DNA of 46,817 nucleotides, taken from positions 1 to 46,817 of the forward strand of contig JAOZUQ010000017.1 of the NCBI GenBank assembly GCA_029938635.1, given 5' to 3'. Both the position numbers and the translations under genes were made by a program. Shown here in pieces: positions 1-9,035 of this stretch. Each line of letters starts with the position of its first letter. The stretch's first letter is position 1. Below the pieces are notes generated by a model. That model ran no database searches, had not been told where the DNA came from, and saw nothing but the letters and a program-made list of their open reading frames with translations. This DNA comes from Candidatus Aminicenantota bacterium (GTDB taxonomy: Bacteria > Acidobacteriota > Aminicenantia > UBA2199).

Positions 1-134
1 AAATAAAAAATCAGTCTGTACTCTTGACTATTATATTCTAATGGGCGTCACCCTTGCCTGTTAGGAAGTTATGTTACGTCCCTGATATTTTAATTGTTAT
101 TGGAAGATGTTAATATTTTCCGGAGGAGGAAATA

Positions 135-1649
135 ATGAGAACAAGATCTTTGCTAATTCTGTTTTTGATTTTTACGATCGTTACTACTGTAAATATTTTG
201 CCGAAGGAAAAATTTGTCATAGATAAATTTGAAAAGTATATTAAAGCATCATTGAAGGAGTGGAATGTTCCGGGAATTGCTGTCGGAATTATGCATGATG
301 GTTATCTTATTCTGGGGAAGGGTTATGGATTCAGGGACCTGGAGAAAAAACTTCGAGTGACAAGGTATACATTATTCCCAATCGGATCTTCAACAAAGGC
401 TTTCACCTCTTTTGTGGTTGGTAAACTTGTAGAAGAAAAAGCATTCAACTGGAGTGATCCGGTGATAAATTATCTGCCCGGATTTGAGTTGTATGATCCG
501 TGGGTAACAAAAAATTTCAGAATTGTTGATCTTCTGATTCATAATTCAGGTTTACCACGGCATGATATGGTTTGGTATGGCTCTGACAGGTCCCGCGAAG
601 AATTAATTAAAGGGTTTAAATATTTGATGAATAATGAAGGGCTCAGAACTGCATTTCAATATCAGAATCTTATGTTTATGACCGCAGGTTATCTTTCAGG
701 TCAGGTGAAAAATTCAACATGGGAGAAACTGGTTAAGGAATATATTTTCAACCCAATTGAAATGGAGGGTTCAAATTTTTCTGTTAAAGAGTCGGAGAAG
801 ACCGGCAATTATGCTCTCCCTTATATGGAGAAAGATGGAAAAATAATAAAGATCCCGTTTTACAGAGAAATGGAAGGTATAGGGCCTGCCGGTTCTATTA
901 ATTCTAATATATACGATATGCTCAAATGGGTAAAACTCCAACTGGATAAAGGGATATGGAATGAGAAAGAGGTTATAAGTAAAAAAAATCTTAAAAAGAT
1001 ACATACACCCCATATTGTTGCAGGGGAAACAATTGTCCAGATATTCGAAAAATTTCCTGAAATCTCCTATCCTGCTTATGGCCTTGGCTGGTTCATTAAC
1101 CATTACAGAGGAACTAATCTTATCCATCATGGTGGAAATATTGATGGATTCTCTGCACTTGTTACATTCATGCCCGACATAAAGTCCGGAGTAGTCATAT
1201 TGACAAACAAAGGGAGTAACCTTCTTACTTATGCGACTGCTTTCCATATTTATGACAAGCTCAGGGGGCTTAAACAGATCGACTGGAACGGAAGATTCAA
1301 AAAAGTATTAGAAGAGAGAAAGAAGGATAAAGCAGAGAAAGCAGAAAAAGAGAAGAAGAATAAAATATTGGAAGAGGGGCCCCACGATCCTCTCAATTTA
1401 CTTGTGGGAAATTATAGTAATCCTGCTTATGGAGAGGTCGTGATCTCCCAGAAGGGTGAAAAATTATATATTAAATTTCATAAGTTCGAATCTTCCATGA
1501 AGCATGACGGGGGGAATGAGTTTCAAACTGAAGCGAGTGCTATGGAAGGGATGATAATTAAATTCACAAAAAATATTGATGGTAAGATCACCGGTATTTC
1601 AGCCCCCCTCGAAACAAGTGTTGATAACATAATCTTCACAAAAAAATAA
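135..1649 (+). CDS. Exported serine hydrolase, class C beta-lactamase / PBP fold
   Basis: A 504-residue protein of the beta-lactamase/transpeptidase-like superfamily. Residues 1-22 form a hydrophobic signal peptide, so it acts in the periplasm or on the membrane surface. Three active-site motifs are visible: S85-x-x-K88 (GSSTK), Y176-Q-N178, and H331-H332-G333 near the position of the usual K/H-T-G box. After the catalytic domain comes a highly charged Lys/Glu linker (about 385-412) and a small C-terminal beta domain (about 415-504) of the kind often appended to these hydrolases. The start follows a strong GGAGGAGG ribosome site. Family members include D-aminopeptidases, esterases and peptidoglycan hydrolases; true beta-lactamase activity is not implied. 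No partner gene points to a substrate. The fold is clear, the substrate unknown. Confidence 0.88.
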   Translation: MRTRSLLILFLIFTIVTTVNILPKEKFVIDKFEKYIKASLKEWNVPGIAVGIMHDGYLILGKGYGFRDLEKKLRVTRYTLFPIGSSTKAFTSFVVGKLVEEKAFNWSDPVINYLPGFELYDPWVTKNFRIVDLLIHNSGLPRHDMVWYGSDRSREELIKGFKYLMNNEGLRTAFQYQNLMFMTAGYLSGQVKNSTWEKLVKEYIFNPIEMEGSNFSVKESEKTGNYALPYMEKDGKIIKIPFYREMEGIGPAGSINSNIYDMLKWVKLQLDKGIWNEKEVISKKNLKKIHTPHIVAGETIVQIFEKFPEISYPAYGLGWFINHYRGTNLIHHGGNIDGFSALVTFMPDIKSGVVILTNKGSNLLTYATAFHIYDKLRGLKQIDWNGRFKKVLEERKKDKAEKAEKEKKNKILEEGPHDPLNLLVGNYSNPAYGEVVISQKGEKLYIKFHKFESSMKHDGGNEFQTEASAMEGMIIKFTKNIDGKITGISAPLETSVDNIIFTKK

Positions 1650-1656
1650 TCTCAAT

Positions 1657-1685
1657 TTGAAATAATTTCATCTGTTCATTAGAAT
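1657..1685 (+). promoter_or_regulatory. Promoter immediately before the SLC12 gene (leaderless type)
   Basis: TTGAAA at 1657-1662, a 17-bp spacer and TAGAAT at 1680-1685. The ATG at 1692 begins 6 bases after the -10 box, so transcription would start at or beside the A of the start codon. No Shine-Dalgarno sequence precedes the ATG. The same arrangement is seen before the Rrf2 gene and the helicase gene. Confidence 0.6.
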
Positions 1686-1691
1686 TAGTGG

Positions 1692-3917
1692 ATGAAGTCA
1701 TCTCAGGCAGGTAATACGGGGACAAATGACAGCCCCAAAAGATTTGGTACTCTGGAGGGTGTATTTACTCCTACTATTCTGACAATAATCGGTGTCATTC
1801 TTTTCCTCCGTCTCGGCTGGGTTGTTGGTAATGTTGGATTTCTCGGAGCTCTTCTTATCATAGTACTGGCCCATATTGCCACTATTACCACCAGTCTTGC
1901 AATGTCCTCAATGACCACCAATGTGAAGATAGGGGACGGTGGCTTCTATTCACTCATCTCACGGTCACTCGGCCTTGAGGTTGGCGGGGCAATAGGAATA
2001 TCTCTGTTCATATCACAGGCATTGTCGATAGCTCTTTATATAGTCGGATTTTCAGAGGTATGGATAAGTATATTTCCATCTCATGATCCCCGTATTGTTT
2101 CCTCCTCTGTCCTTGCAATTATCCTTTTTTTCTCTTTCATAAGTGCGAAGGTGGTGATGAAGTTCCAATACATTATAATGATCCTGATCACTGCAGCATT
2201 ATTTTCTTTTTTCCTCGGGGGCGGGAATAATTATGAACTGGTGCTCTGGAATAGCGGAGGCAATGCCTCTTTCTGGGTAGTATTTGCTGTTTTCTTTCCG
2301 GCTGTGACCGGGATAAGTGCCGGTGCTGCAATGTCGGGGGAACTTAAAAATCCGAGGAGAAATATTCCTCTCGGTATTCTTCTGGCAGTCGGGGTGGGAT
2401 TTGTTATCTATATTTTCACTGCTTTCTGGCTCAATATTCATGCATCACCTGATGAACTTATCAATAATAATCTGATAATGAAGGATCTTGCAGAATGGGA
2501 ATGGATGATTATTGCGGGGATCATGGGGGCGACGATCTCGTCGGCGCTTGGCAGCATCCTTGGTGCTCCGAGGGTCCTGATGGCTCTCGGGCAGGACAGA
2601 GCTATACCATTATCTGCAGTGTGGGAAAAGCGGAGTAAAAATGGTGAACCAAGGTATGCCCTCTTATTTACTGCACTTTTAGTAGAAACAAGTATCCTTC
2701 TCGGAGACCTGAATTCGATAGCACCCCTCTTAACAATGTTCTTCCTTATAACTTACGGAATGATCAACTTTGCTGTTTTTATCGAAAAAGCAATTGGAAT
2801 AACTTCTTTTCGCCCCAGTCTGAAGGTACCGAAGCTGATATCATTATTCGGAGGTTTGTGGTGCTTTACGATCATGTTCCTCATCAATTTCGGATTTGCA
2901 ATCATCTCTTTTGTGATTATTGCCATTTTCTATTTTGTACAGGTAAAAAGGGGGCTGGATGCACCCTGGGGTGATATCAGGAGCGCAATGTTTAATGCGA
3001 TCTCCGAATGGGCAGCAAAGGCCTCATCCCGGATGCCTCAGACTGCAAGGTCATGGAAACCAAATCTTATGATCCCGATAGAGGACCCCAAAGAGTGGAA
3101 TTGCCTGATGGGATTTATAAAGGATATTGTTTTCCCCAAGGGGACTCTCAGGGCGTTTTCAGTAATTACAATGGATGAGGGGATAAAACAAAAAACGGTT
3201 AGTATTGCAAATTTGTTCTTCCGAAAAAAAAAGGGAGCCTCTTTGGATTCAGGGCAACTAAAAAAAACAAAACTGGAAAAAGAGTTGAACGATCTGATGA
3301 TCCCGGTAAAGAAAGAGGGGATTTTTACTGCCTCCATGGTAATAGAGGCATCGGGTTTTCTTGATGGTCTTCATATTGTCACACAGGTGATGAAGGGTAT
3401 GTTCTTTCCGCCCAATCTGATGTTCCTGACAATGTCAAATGACAGGGATAAAGACGAGAGGCTTGAACACCTGATCGCTATGTCGATCGAGGAAAAGCTT
3501 GGCCTGATAGTCATGGGATTTCATGCCAGGGCTGCATTTGGTAATAAAAAAAAGATAAACCTCTGGATAAGGGACAAGAGCCCCAATCAAAATCTTGCAA
3601 CACTTCTCAGCCTGGAGCTTTATAATTCATGGGAAAGTTTGAGACTCATAAGGGTGACCTCCAGAGAGGAGGATCTTAACAATGAGATGAAGGATCTGGA
3701 AAGGATAAAAGAGGAGGCGAGGCTTCCTTCCGGGCTTGAGCTTGTAGTGATCATCGGTGATTTTTTTGAGATCCTTGATGATCCTCCGATAGCAGATATA
3801 AATATTTTCGGAATATCAGGCGGAATGGGGACGGATAATATGCACAGGATAGTTGATCAAATTAAAACCTCATGCATGTTCGCAAAAGACTCAGGCAGTG
3901 AAGACGCCCAACTCTGA
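1692..3917 (+). CDS. Cation-chloride cotransporter-like permease (SLC12 / APC superfamily)
   Basis: A 741-residue integral membrane protein. The first membrane helix follows the signature FGTLEGVFTP (18-27), typical of the SLC12 cation-chloride cotransporters, and a second conserved stretch GDGGFYSLISRSLG lies at 81-94. About twelve hydrophobic segments cover residues 28 to about 415. The remaining 320 residues are hydrophilic and resemble the cytosolic C-terminal domain of the eukaryotic and archaeal family members. Known members move Na+, K+ and Cl- (some move amino acids or polyamines) in electroneutral symport; the substrate here cannot be read from sequence. It follows the serine hydrolase by 42 bases but has its own promoter and no ribosome site. 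It converges on the zinc-ribbon gene with 3 bases between stop codons. Confidence 0.87.
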   Translation: MKSSQAGNTGTNDSPKRFGTLEGVFTPTILTIIGVILFLRLGWVVGNVGFLGALLIIVLAHIATITTSLAMSSMTTNVKIGDGGFYSLISRSLGLEVGGAIGISLFISQALSIALYIVGFSEVWISIFPSHDPRIVSSSVLAIILFFSFISAKVVMKFQYIIMILITAALFSFFLGGGNNYELVLWNSGGNASFWVVFAVFFPAVTGISAGAAMSGELKNPRRNIPLGILLAVGVGFVIYIFTAFWLNIHASPDELINNNLIMKDLAEWEWMIIAGIMGATISSALGSILGAPRVLMALGQDRAIPLSAVWEKRSKNGEPRYALLFTALLVETSILLGDLNSIAPLLTMFFLITYGMINFAVFIEKAIGITSFRPSLKVPKLISLFGGLWCFTIMFLINFGFAIISFVIIAIFYFVQVKRGLDAPWGDIRSAMFNAISEWAAKASSRMPQTARSWKPNLMIPIEDPKEWNCLMGFIKDIVFPKGTLRAFSVITMDEGIKQKTVSIANLFFRKKKGASLDSGQLKKTKLEKELNDLMIPVKKEGIFTASMVIEASGFLDGLHIVTQVMKGMFFPPNLMFLTMSNDRDKDERLEHLIAMSIEEKLGLIVMGFHARAAFGNKKKINLWIRDKSPNQNLATLLSLELYNSWESLRLIRVTSREEDLNNEMKDLERIKEEARLPSGLELVVIIGDFFEILDDPPIADINIFGISGGMGTDNMHRIVDQIKTSCMFAKDSGSEDAQL

Positions 3918-3920
3918 TTT

Positions 3921-5036
3921 TCAGAATATGATTACGAGGGCTGCGATAGTGGCGGCAATAGCGAAGAGAAATAATAAGATCTTCCTCCATGACCATGGCC
4001 TGTTCCCCTGTAATTCTCCGGTCACTCCATTAACAACAAATCTGTAAACTTTATTATTATATCTGAATGAACTCATCCATAAAGGGAGGAGAATATGTTT
4101 GAATGAAATTTTATCAAAACTTGATTTCACACTATGGATTTTTTGTTTGTCTCCCCCGATATCTTTTTTTATAAGTTCCCGGATCTTTGATCCCATTTTT
4201 TCCTTTGCAATAATGAATCCATCTTTAACACCGATACTGTATTTTTCAGCCCGGAAACCACTGAGGTACTCTTCTTTGAATGGGGAGAGGTCTTTGAGCT
4301 TCCATGGTTTGATCAGTTCCTTGAACTTTTCCGGGATGGTCTTTCCCGCTGCTACCAGAACATCATTGAAGGGGTTAAAGATTACACCTGATGCATGATC
4401 CCAATCCGTATACTTCACTTCCTTTGTTTTTGTTACATTTTTACCGTTCTCAAAGGCAGAATATGATTTAGATGTACTTTTCTCAATACCCCTCTCTCCT
4501 GAATAGTAGCTGATCGAATTAGCATCGTATGTCCAATAGGGCAGATAGATTCCCGTTAGTTTTTCTTCCGGGAATTCCAGCCCCTTCATTTCGGATGGGA
4601 GGAACCATCTTTTTTTTATCCATTTGCTGAATTTTTCTCTGGCATTTTCTGCAGTGATCCTGAACGGGTGGATAGCTGCAGGTTTGATAAATTTTGAGAT
4701 CTTATCATGAAGGACTACAGGTGTTGCACAATACGGGCACTCTGTTGAGATAGTGTCCGGTTCGACACTGAAGACAGACCCGCAGGAATTGCATTCGGAA
4801 GTTTTCTTCTCGATCACGGGTTCCTTACTCTCCAATTCGTCTAAGAACTTTTCATAATCCTTTTCCTTTATCTCTTCCTTTCCTCTTTCGATCTTATTTA
4901 TTTGACCGCAGAACGGGCATTCCAGGGATGATACTTCCGGATTGTATTCAAGATCACCACCGCATTTTACACAATTAAAATTTTTATTCAGATCAGAAAT
5001 TTTTCCCTCCAGATATTGAACAGGATAAGGCTCCAC
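3921..5036 (-). CDS. Double zinc-ribbon, single-pass membrane protein
   Basis: A 371-residue protein with two four-cysteine zinc ribbons: C22/C25 with C40/C43, and C82/C85 with C100/C103. A conserved globular part rich in Tyr and Trp follows (about 115-345), then one C-terminal membrane helix (about 353-371), so it is probably a tail-anchored cytoplasmic protein. Proteins of this family are often listed as TFIIB-type zinc-ribbon proteins or, misleadingly, as PriA-like helicases; no helicase motif is present. The best open start is a GTG at 5036, which lies inside the asparagine synthase gene and gives a 49-base overlap. Its ribosome site is weak. A GGAGGG inside the reading frame, just after the GTG, leaves open a slightly later non-standard start. 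Function unknown. Confidence 0.78.
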   Translation of the reverse strand: MEPYPVQYLEGKISDLNKNFNCVKCGGDLEYNPEVSSLECPFCGQINKIERGKEEIKEKDYEKFLDELESKEPVIEKKTSECNSCGSVFSVEPDTISTECPYCATPVVLHDKISKFIKPAAIHPFRITAENAREKFSKWIKKRWFLPSEMKGLEFPEEKLTGIYLPYWTYDANSISYYSGERGIEKSTSKSYSAFENGKNVTKTKEVKYTDWDHASGVIFNPFNDVLVAAGKTIPEKFKELIKPWKLKDLSPFKEEYLSGFRAEKYSIGVKDGFIIAKEKMGSKIRELIKKDIGGDKQKIHSVKSSFDKISFKHILLPLWMSSFRYNNKVYRFVVNGVTGELQGNRPWSWRKILLFLFAIAATIAALVIIF

Positions 5037-6874
5037 AGCCTGTGTGCATGATTCTGCCTGTTGTTTAAATGTTCATCTATCATTGTTTGTATGACATTGT
5101 AATTAAAGAGGCCACTCTCTTTAACTCTCTTTTCAGAGAGATATTCCATCATCAGGTCCTTGAGGTTGGTTTTCAGCCAGTTCTTGATCGGGATGGAAAA
5201 GCCCTCTTTCTGTCTGTCTATTATCTCATCCGGTAATAATCCCCGCAACGCATTCTTCATGAAATATTTTGTTGTATTTCCCTTTAGTTTAAGGTTTTCC
5301 GGTAGTGAAAAAGCAAATTCCACCATCTTATAATCAAGCAGGGGTACTCTCGCTTCCAGAGAAGTAGCCATGCTCATCCTGTCGACCTTCACAAGTATAT
5401 TATCTACAAGGTATGTCTTAAGGTCTAAATAGAGGTCCTGATTAATTCCGTCAAATGTACGGCTGTAATCGAAGTATTTATCAAATGGTTCCCGGTCCTT
5501 CAGTTTTGCAGTAAAATGAGAATTTAAAAATTCTTTGGAATAAAGCTTCTTTTTTTGAGCTGCTGAAAGGAACAACATCCATCTGAAATGCCTGTTGTCC
5601 GGATGATTTTCCAATCCTTCACTAAATCTCTTTATTCTGTTGACAAAACCTTTTTTCAATTCAGAGGGAGGGAAGAGATTTGTTGTCTTTGAGAAAAGTT
5701 TATGAAACGGCCTCAATACAGACAGGTCAACCCCCCTTGCAACTTTTTGTGCTATGTAGTGTTCATATCCGCCGAAGATCTCATCACCACCATCACCCGA
5801 TAATGAAACTGTCACTTTCTCTCTTGCGGTTTTTGAGACAAGGTAGGTCGGGAAGTTGGAGAAATCACCAAGAGGTTCATCGAGAAAATCAGTAAGATAT
5901 CCTACCAGGTCATTTATATCAGGAGAGAGGCTCTTCGTATAGTGGTCGGTTCCGAACTTTTCAGAGATGATCTTTGAATATTTTAGTTCACTATATGATT
6001 TTTCTTCAAAACCTATAGAGAATGTTTTTATTTTTCTGTCGGAGAGTCCTGCCATCATAGCAACTATTGCACTTGAGTCTATTCCTCCTGAGAGGAAAGC
6101 TCCGAGCGGGACATCTGAGATCATTCTCATCCTGACCGATTCTTTAAGAAGAGAAAGGAATATTTCTTTCAATTCATCAGGATCATCCGAAAAGAATTTT
6201 TTCTCAACTTCCCAGTATTTTTCTATCGATAATTTGTTGTTCTGATAAGTGAGAATGTGTCCTGCGGGGAGTTTTTTTATGCCTGAAAAAATGGATATGG
6301 GAGCAGGGATATATTCAAGACTGAGGAACATGTCAAGTCCGGTATGATCGATCTCTTTTTTTATCCCGGGATATTTTAATATTGATTTGATCTCTGACCC
6401 GAAAATAAGTGATCCGCTCTTTTTATCTATGGTATAGTGAAGAGGTTTTATCCCTATATGATCTCTTGCCAGGACCAATTTGTCATTTTTAATGTCATAT
6501 ATCCCTATTGCAAACATCCCCCTCAATTTCTTTACAAAGTCAGTTCCAAACTCCTCATACATGTTTACAATTACTTCAGTATCTGATTTTGTCCTGAATT
6601 TGTATCCGCGGGAGATCAGGTCTTCTCTGAGTTCCTGGAAATTATAAACCTCACCATTGTAAGTTACCCAGCTGTTCCCGGAATATGAATGGAGGGGTTG
6701 ATGTCCTGTCTCAAGATCAATAATGCTTAATCTGCGGGCTGCCAGCCCGATCCTTCCGTTAAAATAGTAACCCTCGTCATCAGGGCCTCTGTGAATGATC
6801 TGATCATTCATCGCCTTCAATATGTTTTTGTCAGCTACTTCTTTAGATTGAAGAAAACCGCAGATGCCGCACAT
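4988..6874 (-). CDS. asnB: Asparagine synthase (glutamine-hydrolysing)
   Basis: A 628-residue two-domain enzyme that makes asparagine (or amidates a related carboxylate) from aspartate, glutamine and ATP in the cytoplasm. The N-terminal nucleophile glutaminase domain starts MCGICGF, with Cys2 as the nucleophile once Met is removed, and has the HRGPDDEG motif at 28-35. The synthetase domain carries the ATP pyrophosphatase loop SGGIDSS at 262-268 and a downstream SGDGGDEIFGGY motif. Length and motif order match the long AsnB class, also common in surface-polysaccharide and exopolysaccharide clusters. The ATG abuts the TAA of the upstream membrane protein with no gap, so translation is probably coupled. 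Its C-terminal codons overlap the zinc-ribbon gene. Confidence 0.95.
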   Translation of the reverse strand: MCGICGFLQSKEVADKNILKAMNDQIIHRGPDDEGYYFNGRIGLAARRLSIIDLETGHQPLHSYSGNSWVTYNGEVYNFQELREDLISRGYKFRTKSDTEVIVNMYEEFGTDFVKKLRGMFAIGIYDIKNDKLVLARDHIGIKPLHYTIDKKSGSLIFGSEIKSILKYPGIKKEIDHTGLDMFLSLEYIPAPISIFSGIKKLPAGHILTYQNNKLSIEKYWEVEKKFFSDDPDELKEIFLSLLKESVRMRMISDVPLGAFLSGGIDSSAIVAMMAGLSDRKIKTFSIGFEEKSYSELKYSKIISEKFGTDHYTKSLSPDINDLVGYLTDFLDEPLGDFSNFPTYLVSKTAREKVTVSLSGDGGDEIFGGYEHYIAQKVARGVDLSVLRPFHKLFSKTTNLFPPSELKKGFVNRIKRFSEGLENHPDNRHFRWMLFLSAAQKKKLYSKEFLNSHFTAKLKDREPFDKYFDYSRTFDGINQDLYLDLKTYLVDNILVKVDRMSMATSLEARVPLLDYKMVEFAFSLPENLKLKGNTTKYFMKNALRGLLPDEIIDRQKEGFSIPIKNWLKTNLKDLMMEYLSEKRVKESGLFNYNVIQTMIDEHLNNRQNHAHRLWSLILFNIWREKFLI

Positions 6875-8599
6875 TTAATATTTTATCCCGATGTGAACTT
6901 TAACACCCAATACCCTCTTGTCCTCTTGCTCAGGATCATCAAAATAGGGGCAGAAAGATTCACTGCTTTTTATCTTAATAAGATAGACATACCTGTTGCT
7001 CATCCTCAGACCTCTGATCTTGGGGAATTTCTTGGAAGCAGATTGCTCCGGGCTGAGAAAAATCTCTTTTTTCCTGTCCTCGATCCTAATCTGGATTTTA
7101 TTCTGTTTCGGGATGTTCTTTAACATGAATACGAATTCTTTAACCTCTTTTTCCGTAGCAAGAAACATTTCAAGTTCTTTTGAGCTGTTTGTCCAGAATG
7201 AATTTTCATTTATCGGATGATAATTGTCATTCAGAAAATATACCCACGATTTTGTATCACCGTCATACAGCAGCCTTCCGAATGCTCTGGGATTTTCATT
7301 TGTGGGAAGTTTGTCGAACTGGGTCTTCTCCGGTGGAAAAAGATTGATCGGGAATGAGAGTCCTGCATATCTGGAAAATGAAGAATGATAGCTCATGTCC
7401 ATATAAACTCCTGAGAGAAATATCAGGGCAATTAAAACAGGGACAATAAGGAATTTGATTTTACGGTGTTTGAACCCCAGGAAGAAGAATAACGGGAACA
7501 GAGTCATGAAATATCTGTTTCCGATTGAACCGCTTCCGCCAAAATAATTTACCGGATCCAGAAAAAGTATGAATACAAGGATCCCGGAAATGATAGCTGT
7601 CAGGATAAACCAGTCCTCCTTCTCTTTTCTATGGTAGAAAAAAAAGATCAATATAAATACAGCAGGAAAAAAATATATGAACATACCGGTGAATCTTCCG
7701 AAGAAATAGTAAAAAAGGTTTAATACCGCTACTTCTCCCGTGAGGAAGAACCTTTTTTTATAATTGTCGATAGACATTTTAAAACCTTTTTCGAATGTAT
7801 AATCCGGTTTTTCATATGGGAATTTAGAGTGGAAACTTCTCCTCTCCCCTCCCATCGGATTGATCTCCCCGGTCTCAAAATAATAAAAAGCAAGAAATCC
7901 GGAACATATAATGGCAGCAATTATTGCAAATAGAAAAAATTTCTTCCATTCCTTTTTTAAAAGTAATGTTAGAAATATTATTGCGGCAGGAAGAATAATT
8001 GTTGGCTTGGAGAAGGCTCCGATGGCAAAAAAGACAGGAGAAAGATATGCCCACTTTCCATTCTTGAAAGGATAAAAGAAAAAGAATAAACCGGTGAACA
8101 CTATGAAAAAATTGAAGAGGTCTGCTGTCATCCACCATATATAAACGGGGATCACAGTTGCAAAAACAAATACAATAGTGAACAGGAAACTTTTTCCGGC
8201 CGAGTGGAATTTGCTGAGGATTTTGTACCCCATAAGTAATGTCAGGAGGATCATGATCCCGTTGAATAGCAGAAAACCATGAACACCGAATATTTTATAA
8301 AAGGGGGCGGCAAACAGTGGATATGCAAAGAACTTGGCGAAAGTGAGCCTTCCATCCTTCGATTTTTTGATATATACGGCTGCCGGTCCTGTCCTGAATA
8401 ATTCTTTTATCCTCGTTATATCTTCACGTGTATATTGGAGATCCAGATCATTAGCGAGACTCTGAGTAATGGAAAAATAACTGGATTCGTCAGAAAAGAA
8501 GCCTCCCCTCTGTCTGGTAGGGATATCTGTTGAGAGAGAAAAAAAAACTACAAAAATTGAGAAAAGTATAAAAAAGACTTTTATATTTTTGTCTGTCAC
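6875..8599 (-). CDS. Polytopic membrane protein, GT-C / GT39-like glycosyltransferase candidate
   Basis: A 574-residue protein with about ten membrane helices from residue 9 to about 400 and a hydrophilic C-terminal part of about 150 residues. After the first helix comes a loop with the acidic pair SDES (about residues 36-39), the place where GT-C transferases such as PMT and ArnT keep their catalytic acid. The overall helix-loop plan fits a dolichyl/undecaprenyl-phosphate-sugar transferase of the inner membrane with its active site on the outer face. I cannot name the sugar or acceptor. The start is GTG at 8599, after an AAGGA stretch that is rather far upstream. It lies 31 bases after the STAS gene and directly abuts asnB. 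Confidence 0.7.
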   Translation of the reverse strand: MTDKNIKVFFILFSIFVVFFSLSTDIPTRQRGGFFSDESSYFSITQSLANDLDLQYTREDITRIKELFRTGPAAVYIKKSKDGRLTFAKFFAYPLFAAPFYKIFGVHGFLLFNGIMILLTLLMGYKILSKFHSAGKSFLFTIVFVFATVIPVYIWWMTADLFNFFIVFTGLFFFFYPFKNGKWAYLSPVFFAIGAFSKPTIILPAAIIFLTLLLKKEWKKFFLFAIIAAIICSGFLAFYYFETGEINPMGGERRSFHSKFPYEKPDYTFEKGFKMSIDNYKKRFFLTGEVAVLNLFYYFFGRFTGMFIYFFPAVFILIFFFYHRKEKEDWFILTAIISGILVFILFLDPVNYFGGSGSIGNRYFMTLFPLFFFLGFKHRKIKFLIVPVLIALIFLSGVYMDMSYHSSFSRYAGLSFPINLFPPEKTQFDKLPTNENPRAFGRLLYDGDTKSWVYFLNDNYHPINENSFWTNSSKELEMFLATEKEVKEFVFMLKNIPKQNKIQIRIEDRKKEIFLSPEQSASKKFPKIRGLRMSNRYVYLIKIKSSESFCPYFDDPEQEDKRVLGVKVHIGIKY

Positions 8600-8630
8600 A
8601 AAAGGGAAATGTCCTTTTTATATTTACTGA

Positions 8631-8957
8631 TCAGAAGCTTGCTACAGCTTTCTCTTCATCTTCGAATGTTTCAAAAACTGTTATCAGTTTTGTAACAGAA
8701 AGCAGATCTTTTACTTTGTTTGTCAAATTGACTATTTTTACAACTCCCCCTTTGTTCTTTATGGAAGTGTATGATCTTACAACTTCACCGAGTCCGGTTG
8801 AATCAAGGTAGGGGACCTTTTCAAAATTCAGTAATAGGGATTTACCCTCTTCTGTATCTATTGCGTTTCTGAGTTCGGTTATTCCCTCACCGATTAGTAT
8901 TTTGCCCTTAATATCAAATATCGTAACATCTCCGTTTTTTCTTCTTGTAATTTGCAT
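8631..8957 (-). CDS. STAS-domain protein, anti-sigma-factor antagonist type
   Basis: A 108-residue single-domain STAS protein like SpoIIAA/RsbV and the many free-standing antagonist homologues. The conserved loop PYLDSTGLG (49-57) contains Ser53, the residue that a partner HPK/GHKL-type kinase phosphorylates in characterised members. Dephosphorylated antagonists bind and titrate an anti-sigma factor or another kinase. No partner kinase, phosphatase or sigma factor is encoded nearby, so its target must lie elsewhere. The gene has a good ribosome site (AAGGAGAAA) and a possible promoter at 8984-9012, so it may head the transcript that continues into the GT-C-like gene and asnB. Confidence 0.9.
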   Translation of the reverse strand: MQITRRKNGDVTIFDIKGKILIGEGITELRNAIDTEEGKSLLLNFEKVPYLDSTGLGEVVRSYTSIKNKGGVVKIVNLTNKVKDLLSVTKLITVFETFEDEEKAVASF

Positions 8958-8983
8958 TTTTTCTCCTTATCTCTAATGAATTT

Positions 8984-9012
8984 TATATATCACAGAAAAA
9001 AATATTTTTCAA
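8984..9012 (-). promoter_or_regulatory. Possible promoter of the STAS gene
   Basis: On the minus strand: TTGAAA (9012-9007), a 17-bp spacer and TATATA (8989-8984). The predicted start is about 20 bases before the ribosome site and ATG at 8957. It lies in the 78-base gap after the lipoprotein gene. The surrounding sequence is very AT-rich, so a chance match is possible. Confidence 0.45.
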
Positions 9013-9035
9013 TCTGTTTTTTCCTGTGTCAGCGG

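Noticed and set aside
1-134. Possible promoter with TTGACT at 24-29
   Set aside because: No acceptable -10 at 16-18 bp spacing; only the strong ribosome site before 135 is supported.
5680-5895. His-rich stretch HHHHHP in a plus-strand frame
   Set aside because: It is the reverse reading of the asnB GDGGDE-coding region, not a metal-binding protein.
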